A DNA stretch of 64,000 bases from Flavobacterium hiemivividum (GTDB lineage Bacteria; Bacteroidota; Bacteroidia; Flavobacteriales; Flavobacteriaceae): contig NZ_SMFO01000008.1 of assembly GCF_004349145.1 (NCBI RefSeq), forward strand, positions 62,001-126,000, read 5' to 3'. The position numbers and the translations under genes are program-made. Position 1 is the first letter of the stretch; each line of letters begins with the position of its first letter. Positions 52,335 through 60,587 of the stretch are shown here, piece by piece. Under the pieces are notes generated by a model. The model was given only the letters and a program-made list of their open reading frames with translations. It did not search any database and was not told the DNA's origin.

Positions 52335-53291
52335 TTATTCTCCCATTATTAAAAAAACAATATACCCAACATACAGCATCAGAAATAATACACCCTGCCA
52401 TTTTTCCATTACATTTTTTTTTCCGATGAATAAAATTGCAAATAATAACAAGCTGGAAAAAACGGCCATTGCAATATCTGAGTTTCCAGATGGTTTAAAT
52501 GGCAATGGCTTAATCAAAGCGCTGACACCCAATATCCAGAAGATGTTAAAAATATTAGAGCCGATTACATTTCCAATAGCAATGTCTGTATCCTTCTTAT
52601 AAGCTGCCACAGCAGAAGTAGCAAGTTCGGGAAGCGAAGTGCCCACGGCTATTACAGTGAGGCCGATTAAATATTCACTTACTCCAAATTGACTAGCAAT
52701 CTCAACTGCTCCATCGATAATCCAGGTGCCACCCAAAACCAATCCCGTTAAGCCCAGAATGATGTATACAACAGACTTTAAATTGCTTAACTGGCTAATT
52801 TCTTCCTTTGTTGCATTCTCTGATTTCCTGGCAATGCTAAAAATATAATAAATAAATATGATGAAAAACCCAAGTAGGATAAGCCCATCACTCCTGGTTA
52901 ATTCTGAATTTTCTTTTTGGTCAATCAAGTGGTCGTTGGCAAGAATGCCCAATACCAGTGCCGCCAGCAAACTGAAAGGAATTTCTTTCCATACTGTTGT
53001 GCTTTGTACCGCAAGCGGAAAAATAATCGCGGACACACCAAGTATCAATAGGATATTAGCAATGTTACTGCCTATAATATTACCAATGGCAATTTCAGGA
53101 CTACCCTGAGTACTGGCAAAAACATTGACGAACATTTCGGGAGCAGAAGTACCAAATGCTACTATCGTTAATCCAATTACCAAATTAGATACGTTCATTT
53201 TTTTGGCAATAGAAGAAGCTCCCGTCACCATTAAATCAGCACCTTTTATGAGTATTATCAATCCGATGAAAAATAGAAAATAAGTCAGCAT
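52335..53291 (-). CDS. calcium/sodium antiporter (CaCA family)
   Basis: A 318-residue antiporter with two inverted alpha-repeats. Repeat 1 has VIGLTIVAFGTSAPEMFVNV with the exchanger Glu, then AIGNIIGSNIANILLILG. Repeat 2 has LIGLTVIAVGTSLPELATSA with its Glu, then AIGNVIGSNIFNIFWILG. About ten membrane helices. YrbG-like proteins export Ca2+ against Na+ or H+. It is flanked on both sides by copies of dispersed repeats. Confidence 0.9.
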   Translation of the reverse strand: MLTYFLFFIGLIILIKGADLMVTGASSIAKKMNVSNLVIGLTIVAFGTSAPEMFVNVFASTQGSPEIAIGNIIGSNIANILLILGVSAIIFPLAVQSTTVWKEIPFSLLAALVLGILANDHLIDQKENSELTRSDGLILLGFFIIFIYYIFSIARKSENATKEEISQLSNLKSVVYIILGLTGLVLGGTWIIDGAVEIASQFGVSEYLIGLTVIAVGTSLPELATSAVAAYKKDTDIAIGNVIGSNIFNIFWILGVSALIKPLPFKPSGNSDIAMAVFSSLLLFAILFIGKKNVMEKWQGVLFLMLYVGYIVFLIMGE

Positions 53292-53539
53292 TTAGTGTTG
53301 TTTTTTGATTTTATTTCGGTTTATTACTAATGTTCAAGTTGTTCAATAAAGTTTTTTTTCGATATAGCAAATTGCTTTCGGTTCGGTAGTTAGGCAAAAT
53401 CGCAATGTGTGACCTTTAAAATTCCGCCGCTTCGCGTCAGTTGGGAAGATTATAACCGATTATTTTTAACTAAAGATAAAAAATCTTGCGAAATATAAAG
53501 TGAACATACAACAAAAATCGAAATTACACGAAATTTCTG

Positions 53540-53631
53540 TGATTCCTTGAAGCAGTTAAATGGAAAGATCCTAAATCTAGGAAGTGACAATTGGAATGGG
53601 TACGAAGTCGGGATATTTAGCACAGCAGTTA
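53540..53631. repeat. dispersed repeat R, copy 2
   Basis: Diverged copy with AATCTAGGAAGTGACAATTG and TACGAAGTCGGGATATTTAG; the hairpin is broken on its right side. It lies in the 583-bp gap 53292-53874, which otherwise has no gene. Confidence 0.55.
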
Positions 53632-53685
53632 AGTTTCATTTAAGTTTGAATCAATACTTCGTAGAGAAGGAACTCCATAATGTTC

Positions 53686-53804
53686 GTCATTCCGCAGGAA
53701 TCTCAAGCAATGTATTTATATAAAGGAATTAAATGGAGTAATTGTTAAATTTAAGAAGTGATAATTGGAATGGGTACTAAGTCGGGAGACTTCGTCCAGC
53801 GGTG
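53686..53804. repeat. dispersed repeat R, copy 3
   Basis: Copy starting GTCATTCCGCAGGAATCTCA and ending AAGTCGGGAGACTTCGT; intermediate in conservation between copies 1 and 5. Confidence 0.6.
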
Positions 53805-53810
53805 CAGGCC

Positions 53811-53870
53811 AAATGATTCTCCAGCGATAAATAGTGATTTGTGATTTTAACAATCGCCTGTAAACAGCGG
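53811..53870. repeat. dispersed repeat S, copy 1
   Basis: A 60-bp stretch with AGCGATAAATAGTGATTTGT and CCTGTAAACAGCGG. It is closely matched by 55741-55800. Confidence 0.65.
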
Positions 53871-53874
53871 ATTT

Positions 53875-54093
53875 TTAGTCATTTTCTGTAATTTCCTTTC
53901 TAATTTTCGGCATTAAATAAGCCCAAATAGGAATGTTTAACAATAAAAATAATAGAAAATTAAATTTAGATTCAGACTCAATACTCAAGGTAATAAAAGC
54001 ACCTAAAAGCACTCCAAATGAAAAAAATAAGGTGGCTGTTAATGAGATTGCTTTTTTAGAGAATGTTAGTTTTCCAATTGTAATTGATTTCAT
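53875..54093 (-). CDS. 72-residue two-helix membrane protein
   Basis: The frame from the ATG at 54093 begins MKSITIGKLTFSKKAISLTA, then two hydrophobic helices (TLFFSFGVLLGAFITLSI and NFLLFLLLNIPIWAYLM) and a basic tail ending EITEND. An upstream ATG at 54117 is possible. It lies just after repeat S, amid decayed repeats. I do not recognise a family. The coherent membrane pattern supports it, but its setting leaves doubt. Confidence 0.45.
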   Translation of the reverse strand: MKSITIGKLTFSKKAISLTATLFFSFGVLLGAFITLSIESESKFNFLLFLLLNIPIWAYLMPKIRKEITEND

Positions 54094-54127
54094 AGATTTT
54101 ATTTTTTTTATTAGCAATTAAAGGTGG

Positions 54128-54160
54128 CGGTGCGAAGTCAGGAGATTTCGTACAGCGGTG
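54128..54160. repeat. dispersed repeat R, fragment 4
   Basis: Short fragment GGTGCGAAGTCAGGAGATTT keeping only the hairpin arm of the repeat. Confidence 0.4.
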
Positions 54161-54560
54161 ACTTCGCAGCATTTCAGTACTATTTTAGTATGAATGAATA
54201 CTTCTGAGAATTGGTTGTGGCTTTGTATTTAGTAGACATCGTTTTTTAATTTTCTAAACCAGTACAATTTAGTTTGCTAACCTCTTGAATGCCATATTTA
54301 ATCAATACACATTAGATTTATAGTTTTTGTTTTACTATGTTGGCACGGATTACAAATCCGCACTATCGGGTCTCAAGGAATGTATTTCCATAAAGGAATT
54401 AAATGGAGTAATTGTTAATTTTAAGAAGTGATAATTGGAATGAGTACGATGTCGGGAGACTACGCACAGGGGAATTCGTGCAGCGGGCGAGAATTTCGCA
54501 AGAATTTTCCAGATGAGCATAGATCCAGGATCGTTTATACACGGTGTTGTAAGACGTTTT
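54161..54560. other. repeat-rich non-coding interval
   Basis: This stretch includes the hairpin CGGATT-ACA-AATCCG (54346-54360) of REP-like appearance and repeat R copy 5. No gene is supported. Confidence 0.5.
54366..54487. repeat. dispersed repeat R, copy 5
   Basis: Shares AAAGGAATTAAATGGAGTAA and AAGAAGTGATAATTGGAATG almost exactly with copy 3. Confidence 0.6.
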
Positions 54561-55424
54561 TCAGAAAGGTAAATCATCTGGTTCATTCATTTTATCCAGT
54601 TCCTGCTTAGACAAAATTCTCTTGGATAGGACATAATTTTTCCAAAAATGTTTTCCTTTATTTGTTAGTACATAATAAACTCTTTGATTCTCGTCGTCAT
54701 CTACTTTTTTGATTAATCCACTATAGATTAATTTTTCTATTACAATTTTGTCTATGTTCTTTGGAATAGATTTAAATTGACTTATTTCTGAACCAATTTC
54801 CTCAAAATATGTTGAAACCTCGGTTTTTAAAAACTCTTCATATTCTTTGTCCAAACTCATCTTCATTTCCTCATTAAATTCGGTGTTTTCAGGACTTTCT
54901 AAACTTATGTATTGCTCGAGCTTTTTTTGTTCCTTTTTTGATTCAGTCAAATCAATTTTCAATCTTTCAATTATTTTGTCTTTTTCGGTATTGACTTTTG
55001 TAAGTTCTTGGATATTTGAATTTAATTGAGATATTTCTGCATTACCTGCTTTTTCTTGTTCATATTTAAACTCTTCTCTCGCAATTTTTTGTTTATCTCT
55101 TAAATCGGATAATTGTTCACTGATAGAATTCCGCTTTCTTCCGAATTTAGCATACTGAACTAAAACTTCAATTAACCAAGTGATATATGGCAATAATAAA
55201 ACATATCCAAAACTGAAAATTAAAGGATAGAACAGATTGAATTGTATTTCGTTGAAATTTTCAGATATATAATTTATTCTGTCCTCGATTTTTTTATCAG
55301 AAAGTAAAAGAGTAAAAATTGGTCGCCAGTTAAAAGCTAACCAGGAAAGTAAAAATGAAAATATAAGAGGGTTTTTCAATCTTTCATTTGATACATTAAA
55401 TAAGTTCGATATAAATTCTTTCAT
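54561..55424 (-). CDS. two-TM, coiled-coil, winged-helix protein of unknown function
   Basis: A 287-residue protein. The N-terminus SNERLKNPLIFSFLLSWLAF with NWRPIF is a recurrent motif of accessory membrane proteins. Two membrane helices lie at about 18-40 and 65-88. Residues about 98-170 form a Lys/Glu-rich coiled coil. The C-terminal 80 residues read like a small winged helix (KIVIEKLIYSGLIKKVDDDE, VLTNKGKHFWKNY). The layout (membrane anchor, rod, soluble head) suits a sensor or effector. I do not know its role. It sits in the repeat-rich interval, away from core genes. Confidence 0.7.
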   Translation of the reverse strand: MKEFISNLFNVSNERLKNPLIFSFLLSWLAFNWRPIFTLLLSDKKIEDRINYISENFNEIQFNLFYPLIFSFGYVLLLPYITWLIEVLVQYAKFGRKRNSISEQLSDLRDKQKIAREEFKYEQEKAGNAEISQLNSNIQELTKVNTEKDKIIERLKIDLTESKKEQKKLEQYISLESPENTEFNEEMKMSLDKEYEEFLKTEVSTYFEEIGSEISQFKSIPKNIDKIVIEKLIYSGLIKKVDDDENQRVYYVLTNKGKHFWKNYVLSKRILSKQELDKMNEPDDLPF

Positions 55425-55602
55425 TACTTTACGTGGTTGGTCAAATGTTTTACAACTTGTAGATATGTATGACAGCCGTCATACATTATTTGTAAGGCTA
55501 ATGTAAGAAAAAAACATTATAAATCACCAAATCGATTTTTGTTTTAATCGTCTGCGTAGAAAGAACTTTGTTTTTAAAATATTCGTTCTCGCGAGCGCGT
55601 GA

Positions 55603-55739
55603 GGGATAGTAGCGGCATCTCCCGGTTTAGAAAAACAAGGCTTTTGGGCGTAGTTTTTATTAATCGGGAATACAGCGAATAGCCCGACCTGAGTTAAATT
55701 GCAGGATCGAACAGTGAAGCAATTACGAAGGGCACGCCC
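55603..55739 (+). other. structured GC-rich intergenic element
   Basis: The arms GGGATAGTAGCGGCATCTCC (from 55603) and CGGGAATACAGCGAATAGCC (from 55665) can fold on each other. CCTG/CAGG (55688, 55702), AATTGC/GCAATT (55697, 55719) and GGGCGT/ACGCCC (55646, 55734) add further pairings. Such elements recur in Flavobacteria by memory. It may be a non-coding RNA or a mobile palindrome. A 73-residue minus-strand frame here is not convincing. Confidence 0.5.
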
Positions 55740-55740
55740 A

Positions 55741-55800
55741 AACAATTCTCAAGCGATAAATTGCGATTTGTAATTTTAATAATCTCCTGTAAACAGCAGA
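55741..55800. repeat. dispersed repeat S, copy 2
   Basis: AAGCGATAAATTGCGATTTG and CCTGTAAACAGCAG match copy 1 at 53811-53870. Confidence 0.65.
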
Positions 55801-55890
55801 AAGTTTTATATTACAATCCCATTTTTAATGGAAATCCTAAATCTTAATTAATTTTTGTAATTATCTAATTTTCAAATTGTCGAATTAACC

Positions 55891-55918
55891 TATCTTTGCG
55901 CTCCCGAATGGTCGGGAG
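55891..55918 (+). promoter_or_regulatory. tgt promoter -7 box and 5' hairpin
   Basis: TATCTTTG (55891-55898) is a perfect -7 box. It is followed at once by CTCCCGA-ATGG-TCGGGAG (55901-55918), a 7-bp stem that would lie at the very 5' end of the mRNA. Confidence 0.6.
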
Positions 55919-55930
55919 AAAAAAGCATCT

Positions 55931-55960
55931 ATGAAATGTGCTGTGCTGATCTTAATCTAA
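55931..55960 (+). CDS. possible 9-residue leader peptide before tgt
   Basis: ATG AAA TGT GCT GTG CTG ATC TTA ATC TAA encodes MKCAVLILI. Its start context GAAAAAAGCATCTATGAA (55918-55935) is an exact 18-base copy of the tgt start context (55993-56010). It may be a translated leader or a by-product of a small duplication. Confidence 0.35.
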   Translation: MKCAVLILI

Positions 55961-56005
55961 ATAAAGAGACTGCTAGCAAATTACATCATACTGAAAAAAG
56001 CATCT

Positions 56006-57136
56006 ATGAAGTTTGATTTATTACAAAAAGACCCGCAGACGAAAGCCAGAGCGGGAAGCATTACTACTGATCACGGTGTTATAGAGACACCTATTTTTAT
56101 GCCCGTTGGGACCGTAGCCTCTGTAAAAGGGGTGCACCAGCGAGAATTGAAAGAAGATATAAACCCAGATATTATCCTGGGAAACACCTACCATTTATAC
56201 CTACGCCCACAAACGGAAATCCTAGAGAAAGCCGGTGGATTGCATAAATTCATGAACTGGGATCGTAATATTTTGACTGATTCTGGAGGATATCAAGTGT
56301 ATTCACTTTCGGGAAACCGAAAAATTAAGGAAGAAGGAGTGAAGTTTAAATCGCATATTGACGGTTCGTACCACTTTTTTACGCCAGAGAATGTGATGGA
56401 AATTCAACGTACCATAGGTGCCGATATTATCATGGCATTTGATGAATGTACGCCTTATCCTTGTGACTACCGATATGCACAGCGCTCTATGAAAATGACA
56501 CACCGCTGGTTAGACCGTTGTGTGAACCATTTGGAGAAAGTGCCAGTGAAATACGGTTATGATCAAGCATTTTTCCCTATTGTACAAGGAAGTTGTTATA
56601 AAGACTTGCGTCAACAATCGGCGGAATATATTGCAAATAGCAACCAAGTAGGAAACGCAATTGGCGGACTTTCAGTAGGAGAACCTGCCGAAGAAATGTA
56701 TGCCATGACTGAGGTAGTTTGCGAAATTTTGCCAGAAGATAAACCGCGTTACCTAATGGGTGTGGGTACTCCGATAAATATTTTAGAAAACATAGCCTTA
56801 GGAATTGACATGTTTGACTGTGTGATGCCTACACGTAACGCTAGAAACGGAATGTTGTTTACGGCTAACGGTACGATTAACATTAAAAACAAAAAATGGG
56901 CAGATGATTTTTCTCCTATTGACGAAATGGCAATTACTTATGTGGATACTGAGTACACAAAAGCCTACTTGCGTCACTTGTTTGCGGCTAATGAATACTT
57001 GGGGAAACAAATCGCTACGATTCATAATCTTGGGTTTTATATGTGGTTGGTTCGCGAGGCCAGAAAACATATCTTAGCCGGAGATTTTAGAACTTGGAAA
57101 GAAATGATGGTTCGTAATATGAGTCAGAGATTATAA
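56006..57136 (+). CDS. tgt: queuine/preQ1 tRNA-ribosyltransferase, zinc site lost
   Basis: A 376-residue tRNA-guanine transglycosylase. The catalytic Asp D92 is in ILTDSGGYQ, the second catalytic Asp D271 in GIDMFDCVMPTRNARNG, and GGLSVGEPAEEMY is present. It exchanges guanine 34 for preQ1 in queuosine synthesis. The bacterial zinc motif CxCxxC is absent: A309, T311 and D314 occupy the Cys positions, while H339 remains (TIHNLGFY). Start 56006 is chosen by homology of MKFDLLQKDP. Conserved elsewhere along its length, so likely functional. Confidence 0.92.
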   Translation: MKFDLLQKDPQTKARAGSITTDHGVIETPIFMPVGTVASVKGVHQRELKEDINPDIILGNTYHLYLRPQTEILEKAGGLHKFMNWDRNILTDSGGYQVYSLSGNRKIKEEGVKFKSHIDGSYHFFTPENVMEIQRTIGADIIMAFDECTPYPCDYRYAQRSMKMTHRWLDRCVNHLEKVPVKYGYDQAFFPIVQGSCYKDLRQQSAEYIANSNQVGNAIGGLSVGEPAEEMYAMTEVVCEILPEDKPRYLMGVGTPINILENIALGIDMFDCVMPTRNARNGMLFTANGTINIKNKKWADDFSPIDEMAITYVDTEYTKAYLRHLFAANEYLGKQIATIHNLGFYMWLVREARKHILAGDFRTWKEMMVRNMSQRL

Positions 57137-57239
57137 AAAATGTTTAAAGGTTTTTAGTTTAAACTTTAAAACTCCTAGCGTGATTTTGCAACTTTTCTAA
57201 ACTTTAAACTTTTAAATCTTAAACCTTACACTTTTTTAA

Positions 57240-58328
57240 ATGCTTTCAATAATTGATAAATACATTCTGAAAAGATACCTAGCCACTTTTGCGGCCATGT
57301 TGGGTATGTTTATTCCTATCGGGATTGTTATTGATGTATCAGAGAAGGTGAATAAGATGATTGAGAACAAGGTTCCATTGCTAGAAATTGCGATCTATTA
57401 TTACCATTTCACGATTTACTTTGCTAATTCCCTTTTTCCAATATTCCTGTTTTTATCGATTATTTGGTTTACCTCAAAACTGGCTAACAATACCGAAATC
57501 ATTGCAGTACTAAGCTCGGGGATTTCTTTTACCCGTTTTTTGAGACCGTATATTATTGGTGCTTCGCTGATCTCAGTGTTTGTTTTGATTATGGGATTCT
57601 ATGTGGTTCCGGCATCGAGTGAAGGCTTTAATAATTTTAGATATACTTATCTAAAAGGAGGCGGAAAGGAAGCCATGCGAGGCGATAATACCGATGTGTA
57701 TCGCCAGATAAACGACAATGAATTTCTCTATGTGAACAGTTTTAATAGCGCTTCTAAAGTGGCTTTTAACTTTGCCTTAGAAAAATTTGATAAGGAAAAA
57801 TTAGTTTCTAAGGTTACTGCTAGTCGTATTAAATGGAATCCTGAGGATAGCACTTATACGATGTATGATTATAACAAAAGAACCGTTGGTGTTTTAAGCG
57901 ATAAGATAGAAAAAATGCCTGAGAAAAAGACTAAGTTCAGTTTTGATCTCGAAGATTTAACGCCGGTCGTTTATATTGCCGAAACCTTAAGCTTGAAAAA
58001 TCTGTATCAGTTTATTGATAAAGAAAAAAAGCGTGGTTCTTCTAATATCAATGTCTATATGGTGGTTTTGTACAAAAAGTATAGTGTGCCGGTTTCGGCA
58101 TTTATATTGACCATAATTGCTGTTTCTGTTTCGTACAAAAAACGAAGGGGAGGAATGGGAATGAATCTAACCATTGGTATTGCGATTGCTTTTGGCTATG
58201 TGTTTTTTGATAAGATTTTTGGTACACTGGCCGAAAAATCTACTTTTTCACCACTTTTAGCAGTGTGGTTCCCCAATATTATTTTCGGAATATTAGCGAT
58301 ATTTTTACTACGCAATGCAAAACGATAA
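57240..58328 (+). CDS. LptF/LptG family permease
   Basis: A 362-residue LPS-export-type permease. The N-terminus IIDKYILKRYLATFAAMLGM is the family start. Helices lie at about 12-35, 57-77 and 98-120, with a periplasmic beta-jellyroll (about 125-265) and three C-terminal helices (YSVPVSAFILTIIAVSVSYK onward). It should pair with LptB-type ATPase and a second permease to move LPS to the outer membrane. It overlaps the EamA gene by 14 bp. Confidence 0.88.
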   Translation: MLSIIDKYILKRYLATFAAMLGMFIPIGIVIDVSEKVNKMIENKVPLLEIAIYYYHFTIYFANSLFPIFLFLSIIWFTSKLANNTEIIAVLSSGISFTRFLRPYIIGASLISVFVLIMGFYVVPASSEGFNNFRYTYLKGGGKEAMRGDNTDVYRQINDNEFLYVNSFNSASKVAFNFALEKFDKEKLVSKVTASRIKWNPEDSTYTMYDYNKRTVGVLSDKIEKMPEKKTKFSFDLEDLTPVVYIAETLSLKNLYQFIDKEKKRGSSNINVYMVVLYKKYSVPVSAFILTIIAVSVSYKKRRGGMGMNLTIGIAIAFGYVFFDKIFGTLAEKSTFSPLLAVWFPNIIFGILAIFLLRNAKR

Positions 58329-59232
58329 ATTAAAAAGTTACATCAGCCTTCATCTAATCGTGTTTATTTGGGGTTTCACGGCAATTTTAGGAGCGCTAAT
58401 TACAATCACTGCCGATGCTATTGTTTGGTATCGAATGCTATTGGCTGCAGCCTTCCTATTTGTATTTATAATTTTCAAGAAAAAATCCTTTCGGGTTCCT
58501 TTAAATTCGTTTTTGAAATTAATTTTTGTAGGATTCCTGATTGCGATGCACTGGATTACCTTTTTTCATGCCATCCATGTTTCTAATGTTTCTATAACCC
58601 TTTCTGTTTTCTCCTTAGGCGCCTTTTTTGCCTCTATTTTAGAACCGCTTTTTTATGGTCGAAAAGTATTGTGGTACGAAGTATTCTTTGGAGTCATCAT
58701 AATCGCTGGTTTAGCGATGATTATGAAAGTGGAGGTGAATTACTTAAGTGGAATGCTTTATGCTTTGGTTTCGATAATATTAGGTGTCCTGTTTACCCTT
58801 ATGAACGGGAAATTAATTCAAAATCATGACGCTACCGTGATCTCCTTTTATGAGTTCCTTGCAGGTGTGTTTTTTATATCGATTTATTTTTTATTCGAAA
58901 ATAAATTCACTGCCGACTTCTTTGTATTGTCCTATAACAATTGGATGCTAATGATAATTTTAGCGTCAATTTGTACCGCTTACGCCTTCACAGCATCTGT
59001 TAAAGTGATGAAAAAACTAAGTCCGTACACGGTTATGCTTACCACTAACTTAGAGCCAGTTTATGGAATTATATTAGCTTATTTTATAATTGGTGGAAAA
59101 GAGAAAATGAGTTTCTCGTTTTATATTGGAGCCGTAATTATCCTTATTACAGTAATATTGAATGCTATTATCAAACACAAGGTAGGCAAAAAAGTTCAGC
59201 CTATTAGTGAGGTAAATTCTGATTTAATGTAG
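58315..59232 (+). CDS. EamA/DMT family transporter
   Basis: A 305-residue membrane protein with ten predicted helices in two EamA repeats; the first opens HLIVFIWGFTAILGALITIT and the second YLSGMLYALVSIILGVLFTL. Ends in a polar tail. The substrate is unknown; family members export amino acids or metabolites. Translation is probably coupled to the LptF/G-like gene. Confidence 0.87.
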   Translation: MQNDKLKSYISLHLIVFIWGFTAILGALITITADAIVWYRMLLAAAFLFVFIIFKKKSFRVPLNSFLKLIFVGFLIAMHWITFFHAIHVSNVSITLSVFSLGAFFASILEPLFYGRKVLWYEVFFGVIIIAGLAMIMKVEVNYLSGMLYALVSIILGVLFTLMNGKLIQNHDATVISFYEFLAGVFFISIYFLFENKFTADFFVLSYNNWMLMIILASICTAYAFTASVKVMKKLSPYTVMLTTNLEPVYGIILAYFIIGGKEKMSFSFYIGAVIILITVILNAIIKHKVGKKVQPISEVNSDLM

Positions 59233-59428
59233 TAAAATTACTGTAAATCAGCCTTGTTTCGTTCTTAATCTGGTAATTAGTATCAAATTGAAGTTGGTGT
59301 ATAATAGCGTTATTTATTGCTTTTCTTGATCTTGTCAAAACCGAAAGGAACAGGATGGCTAAGAAAGAAATTAATGATAAAATCACATTTAGATAACGGC
59401 TTTTAAGACTAAAGTAAAAAATAAACGA

Positions 59429-59456
59429 TTGCAAACGATTTAAAATTTTATATTTG
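59429..59456 (+). promoter_or_regulatory. accA promoter
   Basis: TTG at 59429-59431, 17 bases, then TATATTTG at 59449-59456, a complete Bacteroidota promoter 36 bases before the ATG. Confidence 0.7.
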
Positions 59457-59491
59457 CAGTTCCAAATAAAAAACAAAAACGCACAAATCCT

Positions 59492-60445
59492 ATGGAATAT
59501 TTAGATTTTGAGCTTCCGATAAAAGAACTAGAAGATCAGTTAACAAAATGTATCGTTATTGGTAAAGAATCAGATGTTGATGTAACAAATACCTGTTCGC
59601 AAATCAATAAGAAACTTATCGAAACCAAAAAAACGATTTACAAAAATCTGACAGCATGGCAACGTGTACAATTGTCAAGACATCCTAGTAGACCGTACAC
59701 TTTAGACCACGTAAGAGCACTTTGCGGTGATACTTTCCTAGAACTTCACGGTGACAGAGGGTTTAAAGATGATAAAGCAATGATTGGTGGTCTTGGAAAA
59801 ATTGACGGTCAATCTTTTATGATTGTGGGTCAACAAAAAGGATACAACACGAAGACGCGTCAATACAGAAACTTTGGGATGGCAAATCCTGAAGGATATC
59901 GTAAAGCATTGCGTTTGATGAAAATGGCAGAGAAATTTGGCATTCCAGTTCTTACACTGATTGATACTCCGGGCGCATATCCAGGACTTGAAGCTGAAGA
60001 ACGCGGACAAGGTGAAGCAATCGCTAGAAATATATTTGAAATGGTTCGTCTTAAGGTGCCTATTATCACAATTATTGTGGGTGAAGGAGCTTCGGGTGGT
60101 GCATTAGGAATAGGAGTGGGAGATCGCGTTTATATGCTTGAAAACACTTGGTATTCTGTAATTTCTCCAGAGTCTTGCTCTTCTATCTTATGGAAAAGCT
60201 GGGAGTACAAAGAGATTGCTGCTGAGGCATTAAAATTGACTTCTGCTGATATGAAAAAGCAAAAGTTAGTGGATGATATTATACCTGAACCATTAGGAGG
60301 TGCTCACTACGATAGAGAAACGACTTTTAATACAGTTGAGCAGTATATCATGAAAGCTTATAACGAGCTAAAAGACTTATCAACAAAAGATTTAATCGCT
60401 CAGAGAATGGACAAATACAGTAAAATGGGCGAATACAAGGAGTAA
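59492..60445 (+). CDS. accA: acetyl-CoA carboxylase carboxyltransferase, alpha subunit
   Basis: A 317-residue AccA, full length. [60 protein letters not shown] and [20 protein letters not shown] are diagnostic. It transfers the carboxyl group from biotin to acetyl-CoA in the first step of fatty acid synthesis, together with AccD, which is not in the window. A good promoter precedes and a terminator follows, so it is monocistronic. Confidence 0.95.
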   Translation: MEYLDFELPIKELEDQLTKCIVIGKESDVDVTNTCSQINKKLIETKKTIYKNLTAWQRVQLSRHPSRPYTLDHVRALCGDTFLELHGDRGFKDDKAMIGGLGKIDGQSFMIVGQQKGYNTKTRQYRNFGMANPEGYRKALRLMKMAEKFGIPVLTLIDTPGAYPGLEAEERGQGEAIARNIFEMVRLKVPIITIIVGEGASGGALGIGVGDRVYMLENTWYSVISPESCSSILWKSWEYKEIAAEALKLTSADMKKQKLVDDIIPEPLGGAHYDRETTFNTVEQYIMKAYNELKDLSTKDLIAQRMDKYSKMGEYKE

Positions 60446-60460
60446 ATTCCTACAAACGTA

Positions 60461-60500
60461 AAAAAGTCCGTCTCGTCCATAAACGAGGCGGTTTTTTTTT
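60461..60500 (+). terminator. accA terminator
   Basis: CCGTCTCGT pairs with ACGAGGCGG (one G-T), followed by ten T residues. Confidence 0.9.
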
Positions 60501-60587
60501 GGTTATAAACAAAAAACAGATACTTATAAACAAATCTTTGTAATAAGTCAACAGCAATATTTTTTAAATTTTGGTTACTTTCGCTAT

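Noticed and set aside
54350..54586. Minus-strand 78-codon frame
   Set aside because: It lies on dispersed repeat R and overlaps the end of the coiled-coil gene; composition is not protein-like.
55524..55745. Minus-strand 73-codon frame
   Set aside because: It spans the structured GC-rich element; the apparent frame reflects base composition rather than coding.
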